From the NCBI GenBank assembly GCA_027854065.1, contig JAQGEF010000002.1, forward strand, positions 248,001 to 312,000: a stretch of 64,000 bases of DNA. Reading direction: 5' to 3'. A program made the position numbers and the translations under genes. Of this stretch, positions 63,684 to 64,000 are shown in pieces. Below the pieces are notes generated by a model that was given only the letters and a program-made list of their open reading frames with translations, was not told where the DNA came from and searched no databases. Source of the stretch: Polluticaenibacter yanchengensis. GTDB lineage: Bacteria > Bacteroidota > Bacteroidia > Chitinophagales > Chitinophagaceae. Position 1 is the first letter of the stretch. Each line of letters starts with the position of its first letter.

Positions 63684-64000
63684 TTAGTCTACTAATTCGG
63701 GCTGAAAGGTATTTAAAAAACTAACCCATTCCTCTAACATTTTTCCTTTTAATACTCTTGGGAACTTATTTTGTGACCCAATTTTGCCTTTTTTCTCTAA
63801 AAACTTTAAAAAAGCTTCCTGGGGCAATATTTCTACGGAAACATTTTGCAAGGCATGTTTGCGTTCTACAGCATAATCATCGTTGAGGTCCATTAGTTTA
63901 TTGTCGATAATGGATGCGAGTTCTTCTGCAGAAATATTGGCACCATCTGTACAGATGTACCATTTGTGCGCAAAAAAATTGCCATGAGGAATGCCCGCTA
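63684..64000 (-). CDS. GH3 auxin-responsive promoter family protein, C-terminal part
   Basis: The frame is open to the window edge and gives the last 105 residues: GIPHGNFFAHKWYI, TDGANISAEELASIIDNKL, LNDDYAVERKHALQNVSVEILP, GKIGSQNKFPRVLKGKMLEEW. This C-terminus matches the GH3 superfamily of acyl-adenylating ligases; plant members conjugate amino acids to hormones, and the bacterial substrates are not established. The N-terminal ATP-binding part is outside the window. It ends 17 bases before the LysE-family gene on the same strand, so the two may be co-transcribed. Confidence 0.85.
   Translation of the reverse strand, partial: AGIPHGNFFAHKWYICTDGANISAEELASIIDNKLMDLNDDYAVERKHALQNVSVEILPQEAFLKFLEKKGKIGSQNKFPRVLKGKMLEEWVSFLNTFQPELVD

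Noticed and set aside
1..64000. Prophage, integrative element or insertion sequence
   Set aside because: No integrase, transposase, capsid, conjugation or toxin-antitoxin gene is recognisable, and no tRNA attachment site is visible.

Overview
The window is an AT-rich chromosomal segment (about 40% GC by eye) from a member of the Bacteroidota, most likely family Chitinophagaceae. Support for this: a TonB-dependent receptor with a CarboxypepD_reg-like domain, an OmpA protein with thrombospondin type 3 repeats, a two-component sensor with propeller, Y_Y_Y and LytS domains, a PorT-like barrel protein, a long SecA with a SEC-C tail, a GH3-family ligase, and at least 16 start-proximal copies of the Bacteroidota -7 promoter box TAnnTTTG with few Shine-Dalgarno sequences. 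The genus cannot be fixed from sequence alone.

Layout. 0-7.4 kb: MltD-type lytic transglycosylase, an OmpR/EnvZ-type two-component pair, a universal stress-like protein, a small exported protein, a DUF1275 membrane protein, a DUF1287 lipoprotein and a stand-alone B12-binding subunit. 7.6-13.8 kb: ilvD, an M48 lipoprotein protease, plsY and prmA on the minus strand, then bifunctional nuclease and ispE on the plus strand. 14.3-17.1 kb: a NatA/NatB-like ABC exporter with a small partner. 17.6-18.2 kb: a 21-bp minisatellite open on both strands. 18.4-24.5 kb: pheS, a small conserved protein, a siroheme-synthase-like/TauE fusion and a TonB-dependent receptor whose 3' end is repeated downstream. 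25.5-32.9 kb: lipB, rluD-like, cysteine desulfurase, methylmalonyl-CoA epimerase, an outer membrane barrel, an A-type Fe-S carrier, OmpA and fmt. 33-40.3 kb: lactonase, a saccharopine dehydrogenase/HglS-like pair pointing to lysine catabolism, cytochrome oxidase subunits III and IV, a second A-type carrier and two small membrane or exported proteins. 40.8-52.6 kb: secA, a 1.5-kb array of an 84-bp repeat, lptG, a GNAT-like protein, DUF2279, DUF819 and maeB. 52.8-58.7 kb: a frameshifted DUF4291 gene and two adjacent sensory systems (NarL/NarX-like and LytTR/LytS-like). 59-64 kb: an M14 peptidase, a repeat-rich gene-free stretch, a LysE-family exporter and the C-terminal part of a GH3-family protein.

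The genes are mostly housekeeping and envelope functions in short operons. The unusual content is between the genes. Several repeat families fill the intergenic spaces: a roughly 120-160 bp GC-rich family (A) that in all seven copies lies 3' of a gene and in that gene's orientation; a second long family (B, two copies); a two-hairpin element (five copies plus a relic) carried inside a tandem triplication of a receptor gene end; an 84-bp tandem array; a 21-bp array; and smaller dispersed motifs. I found no phage, IS transposase, CRISPR array, tRNA or rRNA.
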